Below, one piece after another: positions 9,900-18,503 of a stretch of DNA of 30,432 nt (position 1 is its first letter; each line of letters starts with the position of its first letter). The notes beneath the pieces are model-generated. The model did not search any database, had not been told where the DNA came from, and saw nothing but the letters and a program-made list of their open reading frames with translations. This stretch comes from Willaertia magna (Eukaryota > Heterolobosea > Eutetramitea > Acrasida > Naegleriidae), in assembly GCA_902984215.1 (NCBI GenBank), contig CADWAF010001081.1, forward strand, positions 1-30,432, in the 5' to 3' direction. Made by a program: the position numbers and the translations under genes.

Positions 9900-11426
9900 A
9901 TGGGGGCCTTAACTAGCAAAACGAAGCACGGCAAAGAACAAGAAGAAAAGAAGGTAGTAGATGAAAAGGCGGAACAGAAGAAGAAGGATGAAACAAAGGA
10001 TAACAAGAATGAACAACCTGGAAAGAAAGAGGAGAACAAAAAGGTTTGGAATAAAATCAAAGAGAAGTTTAATGCTTTTAAGATAAATCCCGAAAGTAAA
10101 TTTAGAACTTTTTGGGATTTATTTATTTTCTTAATGATTTCATATAATTGGATAACTGTAGCGCTTAGATGCGCTTTGTATTTGTATGATTACTACTGGA
10201 TACCAGTAGATGTAGTTGTAGATTTTGCTTTATGGATTGATATATTATTAAGATTTAGAATAACTTATCTGGAGTACGGATTGCCAGTAACAGATTCAAA
10301 AGAAATTGCTAAAACCTATGTCACTAGTTGGAAATTTTATGTAGATATTCTAGCAAATATTCCTTTTGAAATTATAGGTTATGGAGCTATACCTAGGTTT
10401 TGGCCTTATTTCAGAATAAATAGGTATTTAAGGGCTGTTAGATATTTTGAATACTTTGAGGTTTTTGAAGCAGGATTCCCTTCTGTTCACCCAGCAATCA
10501 TGAAATTATTTATGTATCTTATTTTGTTTATTCATAGCCACTGGTTTGTTGCTTGTGTTTATCAATGGGTTCTTGAAACAGAAGTGACTCCATTCCCTGG
10601 ATTTATGTTAGGGGAAATGAATTATTCAATTCCAAGAAAGTTAATTAGAGCTGTATTTTGGGCAGTAGGACAAATGAATGGATATGCCAATACTAATCCA
10701 AGCTCAGATTTTGAAACGTGGACAATGTTATTGGTAACTGTTGTTGGTTTAGGATTGTACGTGGCAATCGTTGGTACTGTAGGAGCTATCCTTGGTGACC
10801 TTAATGCACAGAATGAAAGTTTTGAAAACTTTATGGATGGTATTAAAGAATTTATGGCTTACAGAAAACTATCAAAAGATTTGCAAAATAAGGTTATTGA
10901 ATACTATACTCACATTTGGAAAACAAGAAAGACTTTGGATGAAGAGGGGATGTTGTTAGCGTTACCTGAACATTTAAGAATTGAGGTATCTTTGTTCTTA
11001 AATAAGGATATTATTCAGAAAATCCCATTCTTTGCCAACATTGAAGAACAGTTCATTAATTCACTCGTTCTAAAACTAAAACCAAAGGTAGCCCTTCCTG
11101 GTGCCTTAATAGTTAGAAAAGGAGATATTGGTAGAGAAATGTTCTTTATCAATAGAGGTTCAGTTGAAGTTGTTACTGAACCAGATGCTGAAGGAAATAT
11201 TAAGGTGCTTGTTGAGTTGAAAGAAGGAGGTTACTTTGGAGAGATGGCAATTATAAACAATGCCAAACGTGGTGCCTCTATTAGAGCAAAAGGTCACGTA
11301 GATCTTTCTGTTCTCACAAAAGAGGATTTCAAATACATTATGCAAAACTTCCCTGAGCATGTTAGAGACTCTATCAACGAGGAAGTAAAAAGAAGACAAG
11401 CACCTCCCCCAACAACACAAAAGTAA
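9900..11426 (+). CDS. Voltage-sensor cation channel with cyclic-nucleotide-binding domain
   Basis: A 508-residue single-exon protein of the CNG/HCN/EAG-like superfamily. Residues 1-60 are Lys/Glu-rich; MGALTS fits an N-myristoylation signal (Gly2, Ser6). Membrane helices fall near 71-97 (S1), 103-125 (S2), 140-160 (S3), 166-186 (S4, Arg172, 175, 178 and 181 at every third position), 198-225 (S5) and 275-298 (S6). The pore loop at 248-267 reads FWAVGQMNGYANTNP, lacking the GYG of K+ channels and the TIGE-like filter of CNG channels. A C-linker (300-370) leads to a cyclic-nucleotide-binding domain (376-495) with the phosphate-binding cassette around GGYFGEMA (443-450) and the cAMP/cGMP-contacting Arg in AKRGASIRA (455-463). 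It is expected to carry cations across the plasma membrane under voltage and cyclic-nucleotide control; its selectivity cannot be predicted. Confidence 0.88.
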   Translation: MGALTSKTKHGKEQEEKKVVDEKAEQKKKDETKDNKNEQPGKKEENKKVWNKIKEKFNAFKINPESKFRTFWDLFIFLMISYNWITVALRCALYLYDYYWIPVDVVVDFALWIDILLRFRITYLEYGLPVTDSKEIAKTYVTSWKFYVDILANIPFEIIGYGAIPRFWPYFRINRYLRAVRYFEYFEVFEAGFPSVHPAIMKLFMYLILFIHSHWFVACVYQWVLETEVTPFPGFMLGEMNYSIPRKLIRAVFWAVGQMNGYANTNPSSDFETWTMLLVTVVGLGLYVAIVGTVGAILGDLNAQNESFENFMDGIKEFMAYRKLSKDLQNKVIEYYTHIWKTRKTLDEEGMLLALPEHLRIEVSLFLNKDIIQKIPFFANIEEQFINSLVLKLKPKVALPGALIVRKGDIGREMFFINRGSVEVVTEPDAEGNIKVLVELKEGGYFGEMAIINNAKRGASIRAKGHVDLSVLTKEDFKYIMQNFPEHVRDSINEEVKRRQAPPPTTQK

Positions 11427-11739
11427 AATATTCAAAAATGTTCTGTGTATGAAAACTTCCTTTGACAATTCCTTCTTCTTTCTAATTTAATATTGCTTTC
11501 CCTTCAGAAAATTGAATTAAGTGCCACTTCATCCTTGTGCACCACAAACCAAAAAATTACCAACAATTTAAAGTGGTTTTTCAGTACATCAATCACTCTA
11601 ACTTCCCTCAACGTCTACTTTCCCATTTTAACATTATCCAACAGCACACAAGGCGAAAAAAAAAAAGACTAAAATCCTTGAACCATTTGTTTTGTTCAAT
11701 ATTTCAAATAAAAAACTCCTCCACATCTATCAAAGGAAT
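11427..11739. other. Intergenic spacer with pyrimidine-rich leader
   Basis: The spacer between the channel gene and the PAPS transporter gene holds the 3' end of the former and the promoter and leader of the latter. The + strand from ~11470 to 11640 is rich in T and C (CTTCC and TTCTTT-type runs), and an eleven-A run sits at 11656-11666. The in-frame TTG at 11692 is not a convincing start. No RNA gene or repeat is seen. Confidence 0.45.
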
Positions 11740-12960
11740 ATGGATTTAACAATAGAATCATCATCTTCAGATAACAAAGAACTGAAAGTTCTATTCTTTG
11801 ATTTAACAAATTCTCCTTCATATATTAAATTTATAATAACAACAACAATAGTTGTTCTAGGCTTTATGATAGCAGGTATAATACAAGAGTATATATTCGT
11901 TTCCTACCCTAACTTTGAATATGGATTCTTTTTAACTTTATGTCAATTCATTATTTATGCAATATGCGCAGCTTTGGAAAGATTTTTCTTTACTAACAAT
12001 AACAATAAGAAAGAAAGACATCCAGAAATGTTAATGCACTCAAGTGAAAGTGGTTATTTTACTTATGATACAACTTCCCCTTCTACTTCTTCAATTTTAA
12101 CTTCTAAAAGTGAAAATCCATCTACCCCAACAACGATAACTAACAATATGATATTTACAGTCAATAACAATTCAACCTTTCAACATTTTAAATATTATTT
12201 CCTATTAGCTTCAACAATGGTATTAGGTATGGGTCTAGGTAATGAATCAATGACCTATCTTAACTATCCAACTAAAATCCTATTTAAAAGTTGTAAATTA
12301 TTAATTACCATGTTTGTTGGCGTACTAATCTTAGGAAAACGTTATAAATCCTTAGACTATATTGCAAGTATTTTTTTAATTTTAGGCTTGTACACTTTAT
12401 ATAATGCTAACCAATCCGTAAATTTACAGTTCGACTCTACGGGGGTTACATTGATAACATGTGCCTTACTTTTTGATTCCATTGCTTCAAATATTCAAGA
12501 TAAATTATTGAGAGAGTTAGATAGATCTGAAAATGAATTAATTTATTATAGTTATTTAATTGGATCAATCTTTTTATTTTTCCTTTGTATTTTAGTTGAT
12601 CAATTTATTCCAGCTATTCAATTTTGTATGGAATATCCAAGTGTTTTTGGTTTAATGATTGCTTATAGTTTAGTTGGATATATTGGTGCATTATATGTTA
12701 ATAAGATGATTAAATTATTTGGTATTTTAGTTACTTTAACTACAACTTGTTCAAGAAAAGTTTTATCAATTTTAATTAGTTATTTAATATTCCCAAAACC
12801 AATGGTTTTTAATCATTTATTAGCAATTTCATTAGTTTTTGTTGGTGTTTTCATAAGAGTTTATTGTAAAAATAAGGATGGTATTGATAGAGCTATTAAA
12901 AGATTCTTTGGAAAGAAAGAACTTACCTCTCCAATACCCAATAAAGATATTATGGTTTAA
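11740..12960 (+). CDS. PAPS transporter, SLC35B3 (PAPST2) type
   Basis: A 406-residue multi-pass protein of the nucleotide-sugar transporter family. The segment YLNYPTKILFKSCKLL, followed by LILGKRYKSLDYIA, is the hallmark of the SLC35B2/B3 group, which carries the sulfate donor 3'-phosphoadenosine 5'-phosphosulfate (PAPS) into the Golgi lumen for sulfotransferases. Further family blocks are LTGV-like STGVTLI, ASNIQDKLLRE, YSYLIGS, and the C-terminal TTTCSRKVLSILISYLIFPKP. About ten membrane helices are visible. A Ser/Thr-rich loop at ~85-145, after TM2, is an insertion of this lineage. I use the ATG at 11740, because the longer frame upstream begins with TTG. Single exon. Specificity for PAPS follows from family resemblance; a related nucleotide-sugar substrate remains possible. 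Confidence 0.88.
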   Translation: MDLTIESSSSDNKELKVLFFDLTNSPSYIKFIITTTIVVLGFMIAGIIQEYIFVSYPNFEYGFFLTLCQFIIYAICAALERFFFTNNNNKKERHPEMLMHSSESGYFTYDTTSPSTSSILTSKSENPSTPTTITNNMIFTVNNNSTFQHFKYYFLLASTMVLGMGLGNESMTYLNYPTKILFKSCKLLITMFVGVLILGKRYKSLDYIASIFLILGLYTLYNANQSVNLQFDSTGVTLITCALLFDSIASNIQDKLLRELDRSENELIYYSYLIGSIFLFFLCILVDQFIPAIQFCMEYPSVFGLMIAYSLVGYIGALYVNKMIKLFGILVTLTTTCSRKVLSILISYLIFPKPMVFNHLLAISLVFVGVFIRVYCKNKDGIDRAIKRFFGKKELTSPIPNKDIMV

Positions 12961-13137
12961 ATAGTTTAATTTATAGAGATATTTATTTAATTAATTAAAT
13001 TTTTAAAACCTAGATTTATTTACAAAATTGTGAATTCTTAATATTTACAAGTGTCGCCTAACTATTGTGGTAGTAAGATAATAATTTAACTAAATTATAG
13101 AGAATTAACTTAATTAGCTCAATTGCCTTATCTTAAT

Positions 13138-13425
13138 TTAAAATTGTTCTTCAAAATTTTTATAATATACTGTAGTGCTTAACCAGTCAAAGAAAACATT
13201 TCCTATTTGCTCTTGAGAATAATTTTGTGAGTGATGATATGGGAAAGTCATTGTATTATTATTATTATTGCTATTTGATGATTTTTTAGTGGTGTTATTG
13301 ATATTATTATTATTGTTACTTGCAGAAGGTTTATTAATGGTAACACTTAAATTTGCGGAAAGGGGTGATTTGGTTTTCTTTCTGAATATTAAAATTTCAC
13401 TTTCTACTTCTACTGCTCTCATCAT
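13138..13425 (-). CDS. Small Asn-rich hypothetical protein, 95 aa
   Basis: A short frame beginning MMRAVEVESEILIFRKK with an in-frame stop upstream, so the start is firm unless an intron precedes it. Two Asn runs (about residues 37-42 and 53-57) lie in the middle, encoded by mixed AAT and AAC codons as in the true Asn-rich genes here. The end reads GNVFFDWLSTTVYYKNFEEQF and looks folded. I do not recognise it. It is divergent from the R3H gene across a 515-base spacer. The opposite strand is also open (Leu-rich), but that is the expected shadow of Asn repeats. Confidence 0.45.
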   Translation of the reverse strand: MMRAVEVESEILIFRKKTKSPLSANLSVTINKPSASNNNNNINNTTKKSSNSNNNNNTMTFPYHHSQNYSQEQIGNVFFDWLSTTVYYKNFEEQF

Positions 13426-13940
13426 CTTTAATGTTGGAATTAATTTGAATACTTATTTAACAAATTCTTGTTGTGCTTTTTGTTTGTGAATTGATGAAAT
13501 CTTTTGAATGCTCTTTATTGTTTCTAAAAGTCAAAGCGGATAGATACTTTGTGGAAAGGAAATGCAACGCCGTTCTATTTGAGTCCGTAAATGAAAACTG
13601 TTCCAATTTTACGGTTCTTCCAACTAGATTCTATTTAGAAGTCTGGTTAAATTAGTAAATTCAAACAAAGTTGTCAGCTGTTCGACTCCTAGCTACTGAA
13701 CGACTTTTCACAAAACCAAGTATTTGTTGTTTTACAAACAACACTTATCTGTTCTTTTATCAAAATGCACTTAAGTATTAATAGAAAACATTGTTCTTTA
13801 TCTACAAACTAGTTTCTTGTATTATTATTTACAAGTCCATTTAGAAGTTTCCTTTAAGTAACAAGAAGATCTTATTGTTCCCATCAATACAACATTAAGC
13901 TTAATAAAAATAATTTTAAAAATAAAATTAAAAAAAAAAA
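13426..13940. other. Divergent intergenic region, no gene seen
   Basis: The spacer between the small Asn-rich gene (-) and the R3H gene (+). Open frames here are short and start at non-ATG codons. A tRNA-like TTCGACTCC near 13681 has no matching stem. The last bases before the R3H start are a ten-A run, the start context common to this window. Confidence 0.45.
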
Positions 13941-15548
13941 ATGCAATCCGAAGAAGACCAAAATACTTTCGGTGACACAGACAATTTCCGTGTCTACAGA
14001 GGAAGGGGACGTGGTCGAGGTAGAGGACATTATAATAGAGGAGGATATAATAATAATAATACATATCCATCTGAATTTAATAGTAGTAATAGAGGTGGAA
14101 GAGGCAGAGGAAGAGGTAGAGGTAGAGGTGGATATCAACAACAACAAGGAAGTACAACTACTGGTGGATCTTATCAACAACAAAGAACATCAACAGGACA
14201 TTATCAACATCAACAAGGAACGTTAGCCACTAGAAGAGGAACAAAAAATAATGTTAATTTCTTTATTATTCGTAAGCCTCTTCAAGGAAGTACTGCTTTT
14301 ACTTCAACAAATAAAACTTTAAGCCCAACAATTCCTTCTGAACCATCTGATGAAATGGGTAAAAGTTTTTATAAAGAATTAAAACAATTTGTTGAAGATG
14401 GTAATGCTTTTGTTCATGATTTTCCAAATACTTTAAATTTAGCTCAAAGAAAAAGAGTTCATGCTTTAGCTGAAGAGTTTCGTTTAGATCATTTTAGTAG
14501 AGGTTCTAATCCTTTTCGTTATATTTGCGTAACTAAAAGAAATCAAAAGATGAAGGATGAATTTCAAGTAAGTTTAAAGCCTTTTTTTTTTAAAGCCTTA
14601 ACATTGAATGTTTAATTAATGGTATGCTTTTTGTATTGAATAACAATTTCCGATAAATATTTTTAAACCATAATTATGAATTTTAATTATGAATTTTATA
14701 ATTTTAATTATGAATTTAAATAGTATTTTGGTTATATTGGATTATTTGGACATTCAATTGATGAATTAGTTAGAACTCATACACTTGAACCAACAATGCA
14801 AAATCAACCATTATTACAAAAAAGAGTTAAAAGAGATGGACCAATACATCATATTACTTTAATGACAAGACCAGAAATTAATACAGCTTTAAAAAATTTA
14901 TTAACAATTAAAGAATATGAAAATTTATTAGATGAAAATCAAAAACAATTAATGAAACAAGGAACTGAAGAAGAAAAGATTGAAATTTTAATGAATGTAA
15001 TTTCTAAAGTAGTTATTGGAGATTATAAAGCAATTGGATTAGGTAAAGTAACACAAGAAGAAACACAATCAAGTAATACTGATAATTTATCTTCATCTCA
15101 ACAAGCTACTTCAAGTGGTGAAGAAAAGAAAATGAATGAAGCTTATTTTGTTGTAATTAATTGGCCAAGTGCACAAAAATTAAGAACAACATTAGGTTTA
15201 GAACCATATCATTTCCATATTACTGTTGCTTATAAATATGGTGATATCCATGGTGTAATTAAAGATGAAAGTACTTTACAATCTAAAGTATTTGAAATGA
15301 AATCTGAATTATTAGAAAAATTGGAGAAGGACATGTCAAACTTTTTAAAATATGTTGGTGTTAATGAAAGATATGCTCATTCATTTATTACTTTAGGTTG
15401 GTTTAGTGTAGATTCATTAGCAATGATGGATAGAATGGATTTAAATGATTTGGGTGTATTTAGTGAAGAAGATCAAGACAAAATTTTAAAGTTTGTTGAT
15501 CCAAAAACTTTTTTAAATAATTTAAATAAGTATAAAAATCAACAATAA
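13941..15548 (+). CDS. RG-rich / R3H / 2H phosphoesterase (LigT-like) / SAM-like protein
   Basis: Two exons, 13941-14567 and 14724-15548, joined in phase 0 across a 156-base GTAAGT...TAG intron, give 483 residues. Residues 19-64 are RG/RGG repeats, then a Gln/Ser/Thr-rich linker. An R3H domain at ~142-200 carries the R170-x3-H174 motif (NLAQRKRVHALAEEF); R3H domains bind single-stranded nucleic acid. Residues ~250-400 carry two HxT motifs, H252-I-T254 (GPIHHITLM) and H374-I-T376 (YHFHITVAYKYGDIHGV), the catalytic pair of 2H phosphoesterases (LigT, CPDase, USB1, AKAP7), which act on 2',3'-cyclic, 2'-5' or 3'-terminal RNA phosphates. Residues ~421-468 resemble a SAM domain (FSVDSLAMMDRMDLNDLGVF). 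The protein is probably an RNA-binding RNA-end processing or repair enzyme. The substrate is unknown. A 'Swiss Army Knife' RNA-repair relationship is possible but unproven. Confidence 0.82.
14671..14717 (+). repeat. Three short direct repeats inside an intron
   Basis: The unit TTAATTATGAATTT (with small variation in the first copy) occurs three times, starting near 14671, 14684 and 14704, within the intron of the R3H/2H gene. Copies are 13 and about 20 bases apart. They could be a simple slippage product of AT-rich DNA. No function is evident. Confidence 0.6.
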
Positions 15549-15620
15549 TTTCTTAATTAAAAATATAATAATTAAAATATAATAATAAAAGTAAATTATA
15601 AGATTAAAATGTGTTAAATA

Positions 15621-15632
15621 TTTGGCGGGAAA
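15621..15632 (+). promoter_or_regulatory. E2F/DP-type site upstream of LSM8
   Basis: TTTGGCGGGAAA is an exact match to the classic E2F/DP consensus and lies 106 bases before the LSM8 start codon, in the 189-base spacer after the R3H/2H gene. It is one of five such sites in the window, all just upstream of genes on the side of their start codons. Confidence 0.6.
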
Positions 15633-15737
15633 GTTAAATTCCTTGAAGAAGGAGAGAAAAAAATTGTAAGCAAATTTTAAAAGGCTTTGTGTTTTCAAGA
15701 CAATAAAGAAATTAGAATTTTTAAAAGAAGAAGAAGA

Positions 15738-16107
15738 ATGGAAAAGTATTTAAATAATACAGTTGCTGTTATTACTTGTGATGGTAAATATATTATGGGT
15801 ATATTAGAAGGATATGACCAACATACTAATTTAATTATAAGAGATTGTACAGAAAATATTTATGATCCCGAAAGAGGAGTTGTTCAAGAAAAGTTAGGTT
15901 CATATATACTAAGAGGAAATAATATGTAAGTTTTTCATTTTCTAATTAATCTTTGTTTTGTTTTCTATTAATATTTTGTTAATTAATTCATTTTGTCCAC
16001 CGATCGGAAAAAGTGTACTAATAGCTGAGATTGATGAAGAAGCCTTTGTCAACATGAAAATTAATCAGAAAAAAGCTATTCCTTTAAAGAAAACTTCTTC
16101 AAAGTAA
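15738..16107 (+). CDS. LSM8: U6 snRNA-associated Sm-like protein LSm8
   Basis: Two exons, 15738-15925 and 16014-16107, joined across an 88-base intron, give 93 residues (human LSM8 has 96). The Sm1 motif runs through DGKYIMGILEGYDQHTNLII and the Sm2 motif is GSYILRGNNIVLIAEI, where the splice junction falls inside the Ile codon. The opening NNTVAVITCDGK and the end of Sm2 followed by EIDEE are specific to LSm8 rather than other LSm proteins. LSm8 completes the nuclear LSm2-8 ring that binds the 3' oligo(U) of U6 snRNA for splicing, consistent with the many introns here. The ATG at 15738 follows a purine-rich AAGAAGAAGA tract; the longer open frame upstream starts with TTG and has no LSm homology. 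Confidence 0.93.
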
Positions 16108-16644
16108 AGTTATTACTTTCTCATTAAAAAAACAAACAAACTAATGAATGAAAAGGGATTTAAAAATTCTTTACAGAACTTTAATTGACTCCACACATTC
16201 ACCTTTAAAAACACTTGTTCTCTTATAAACCATGAAAACTTTGACAGCAACAGCAATAATTTTAAAACAATATAGTTATTATTATGCAATAAACACTATA
16301 ACATACTAATAATAAATATAGTGTTGACACTATATCAGATGTTTTCCCTAAAATCTTTATTCTCAATAATTACAATTTTAATGTCACATAACTCCTTGCC
16401 TTGCTTGTCTAACTAAATAGATTGCCTGTCATTGCTACATGTACTACTTACTATTGCAATTCATTCTTCACAATAAATACCGTAAATGAAAAAGTATCTC
16501 CTTAAAATCCGTAATTTGATTGAAGCTTAAACTGAAGGCATCAGCATAGCCATACAACGCAATACCGCAGTTGTTGTTATTGGTATTCGCCTAATTCATA
16601 AGAAAAGAAAGGAGTAACAAAGGGTTTGCGCATATTAACAAAAA
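16108..16644. other. Intergenic region between LSM8 and GTP cyclohydrolase
   Basis: A 537-base spacer between two + strand genes. It contains the LSM8 3' region, the inverted repeat at 16292-16325 and the promoter of the next gene. I see no open frame, tRNA or snRNA motif. Base composition is close to that of other spacers. Confidence 0.45.
16292..16325. repeat. Nine-base inverted repeat with a third half-copy
   Basis: AACACTATA (16292-16300) is followed after 16 bases by its reverse complement TATAGTGTT (16317-16325), and then by another direct copy, ACACTATA (16327-16334). It could form a weak hairpin in RNA downstream of LSM8, or be a paired protein-binding site. It is too AT-rich to be confident of either. 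Confidence 0.5.
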
Positions 16645-17641
16645 ATGTCTAAACAAGCCTTTTCATTAAATGAAATTAATAATGAGAATAACAATTACGA
16701 ACAAGAACAACAACTAGCCTTCAAGCAAGTTGACTCTCAAAAAGACGGTAATATTGCTACGGCAACAACGCAAAATAATAATAACATTAATAATAATAAT
16801 AAAATTGAAAATACTAACGTTACGAATAACAAAACTAATGCTAATGAAGAAGAAGAAGAAAATGAAGAAGAAAATTTAATTAATAATAACTTTCCAGTTT
16901 TGTCAAAAAATCAAGTTGAACAATTAAATAATTTACAAAAACAATTACTTTTTGAAAATTGTATTAAAAATATGTTAACATTAATTGGTGAAGATATTAA
17001 TAGAGAAGGATTATTACAAACACCAACTAGAGTATTTAAAAGTTATAATAAATTATGTGCTGGAATGAAAGTTAATGATCCAAAAGAAGTTTTAAATGAA
17101 GCTTTATTTTCAAGTGATAATTCACAAATGGTTGTTGTAAGAGATATTGAAATTTATAGTTTATGTGAGTAAGTTTTATTTATTTATTAAATATTTAATT
17201 ATAAATGACAAATGAAAAGACATCATTTATTACCAGTGATTGGAAGGGCACATGTAGCTTATATTCCAAATGGTAAGGTTGTAGGTTTATCTAAAATACC
17301 AAGAATGGTTGAGATGTATGCTAGAAGATTACAAATACAAGAAAGATTAACTGAACAAATTGCACAAGCAATAATTGATACAATTCAACCTGAAGGTGTA
17401 GGTGTTGTTATTGAAGCTGTAAGTTTTTTTGTAAATTTTTTTTGTAATGTTTGGTCAACTTGTTTTTTTTAATTTTTTAAAAATTATTTTAAAATGTTAG
17501 AGACACATGTGTATGGAAATGAGAGGAGTAGAAAAATCAAGTCCAACAACAATAACATCTAGTTTAAAAGGACAATTTTTAAAGAAAGAAACTAGGAAAG
17601 AGTTTTTTGATATTATAAATCGTACTCCAAATAGATTATAA
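16645..17641 (+). CDS. GTP cyclohydrolase I
   Basis: Three exons, 16645-17168, 17220-17418 and 17501-17641, with introns of 51 and 82 bases, give 287 residues. The enzyme converts GTP to 7,8-dihydroneopterin triphosphate, the first step to tetrahydrobiopterin and folate-type pterins. The zinc and active-site signature is intact only after splicing: [20 protein letters not shown] spans junction 1 (zinc ligands Cys174 and His177), and [16 protein letters not shown] spans junction 2 (Cys245). The block [20 protein letters not shown] and the following [11 protein letters not shown] are also family hallmarks. Residues 1-95 are an Asn/Gln/Glu-rich extension that most homologues lack in this form and may be regulatory or disordered. 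The ATG follows a five-A run. The stop lies 43 bases from the stop of the convergent NTF2-like gene. Confidence 0.95.
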
Positions 17642-17684
17642 AGTTTTTTAAATAATATTTTTTAAATGATATTAAAATAAAATT

Positions 17685-18353
17685 TTATAATTCTCTAAAT
17701 AAACTGGCAAATAAAGTACCTAACCAAAAGATAAAAGTAAAAAAGTATCCAGCACCCCATCTAAAAAGATTATAAAAGAAACCAACGATTGGGATTTGTT
17801 CAATTAAATCTGCAAAACTCCAAATTTCTTCTAAATCTGTAATTTTAAAACTTTTACCTTCTCCTGTAATTACAAAATCATAAACTAATATAGTTCTTAA
17901 AGGATATGTATAAATTCTTTTAAATTGTTGTAAATTCATCCAACCATCAACTACAACTCTACCTCCTTGTTTATTTTCGTTTAAGGTAACATTTAAACTT
18001 AAAATTGTAAAATCAAAGAATATAATACTATGAAAACCTTTTAATTGTGTCCAAAAAACTTGAATACCTGAATCGGTTTGCCAAGGATCTGTAAATGTTA
18101 CATTTTCATCTACGTATGGCATTGCTTTTTGATCTAATTCTTTATGCTTTACTTTTGTGGTATAAAATAGAAGGGTAAGTTCTTTAAACTTTTCTTCCAA
18201 TTCTTTTATTGACAATTTACATTGTACTCCCCTTCCTTGTTTATCATCTTCAATCCTCTTGTTTTTGAACAAAATTCTACTTAACTTGTGACGTTGTGGA
18301 GGTGATGTTTCAGCTTTAAATTCATCAGGTATTTTGGTTTTAATATCTTGCAT
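17685..18353 (-). CDS. NTF2-like (SnoaL/DUF2358-type) protein with C-terminal membrane anchor
   Basis: A 222-residue single-exon protein. Residues ~50-180 resemble an NTF2-like cone fold: an opening helix (KLSIKELEEKFKELTLLFY), the motif ENVTFTDPW at 83-91, then alternating strands (RVVVDGWMNLQQF, TILVYDFVITGEG, FKITDLEEIWSF) in the order seen in SnoaL-like and DUF2358 proteins. Residues ~188-218 are strongly hydrophobic with aromatic residues (GFFYNLFRWGAGYFFTFIFW) and should anchor the protein in a membrane with the domain facing the cytosol. NTF2-like folds serve many roles, so no reaction is proposed. The N-terminus is basic and could also be a weak targeting signal. Confidence 0.6.
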   Translation of the reverse strand: MQDIKTKIPDEFKAETSPPQRHKLSRILFKNKRIEDDKQGRGVQCKLSIKELEEKFKELTLLFYTTKVKHKELDQKAMPYVDENVTFTDPWQTDSGIQVFWTQLKGFHSIIFFDFTILSLNVTLNENKQGGRVVVDGWMNLQQFKRIYTYPLRTILVYDFVITGEGKSFKITDLEEIWSFADLIEQIPIVGFFYNLFRWGAGYFFTFIFWLGTLFASLFREL

Positions 18354-18503
18354 CTTTGGTTATTTTTTATTGCTTAAGTTTAGTAATAAGTCTCCAATTT
18401 TCCTTTGTTTCTTTTTTATTTAGTTATTTTTAGGTCGTTTGGACATAACCATTCATTACAAATTATTATTCTTGATGTACAAAATTTTATATTAAGAAAG
18501 TGC

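Noticed and set aside
13640..13710. tRNA-like GTTCGACTCC
   Set aside because: No matching T-arm stem, no A box or acceptor stem at the right distance.
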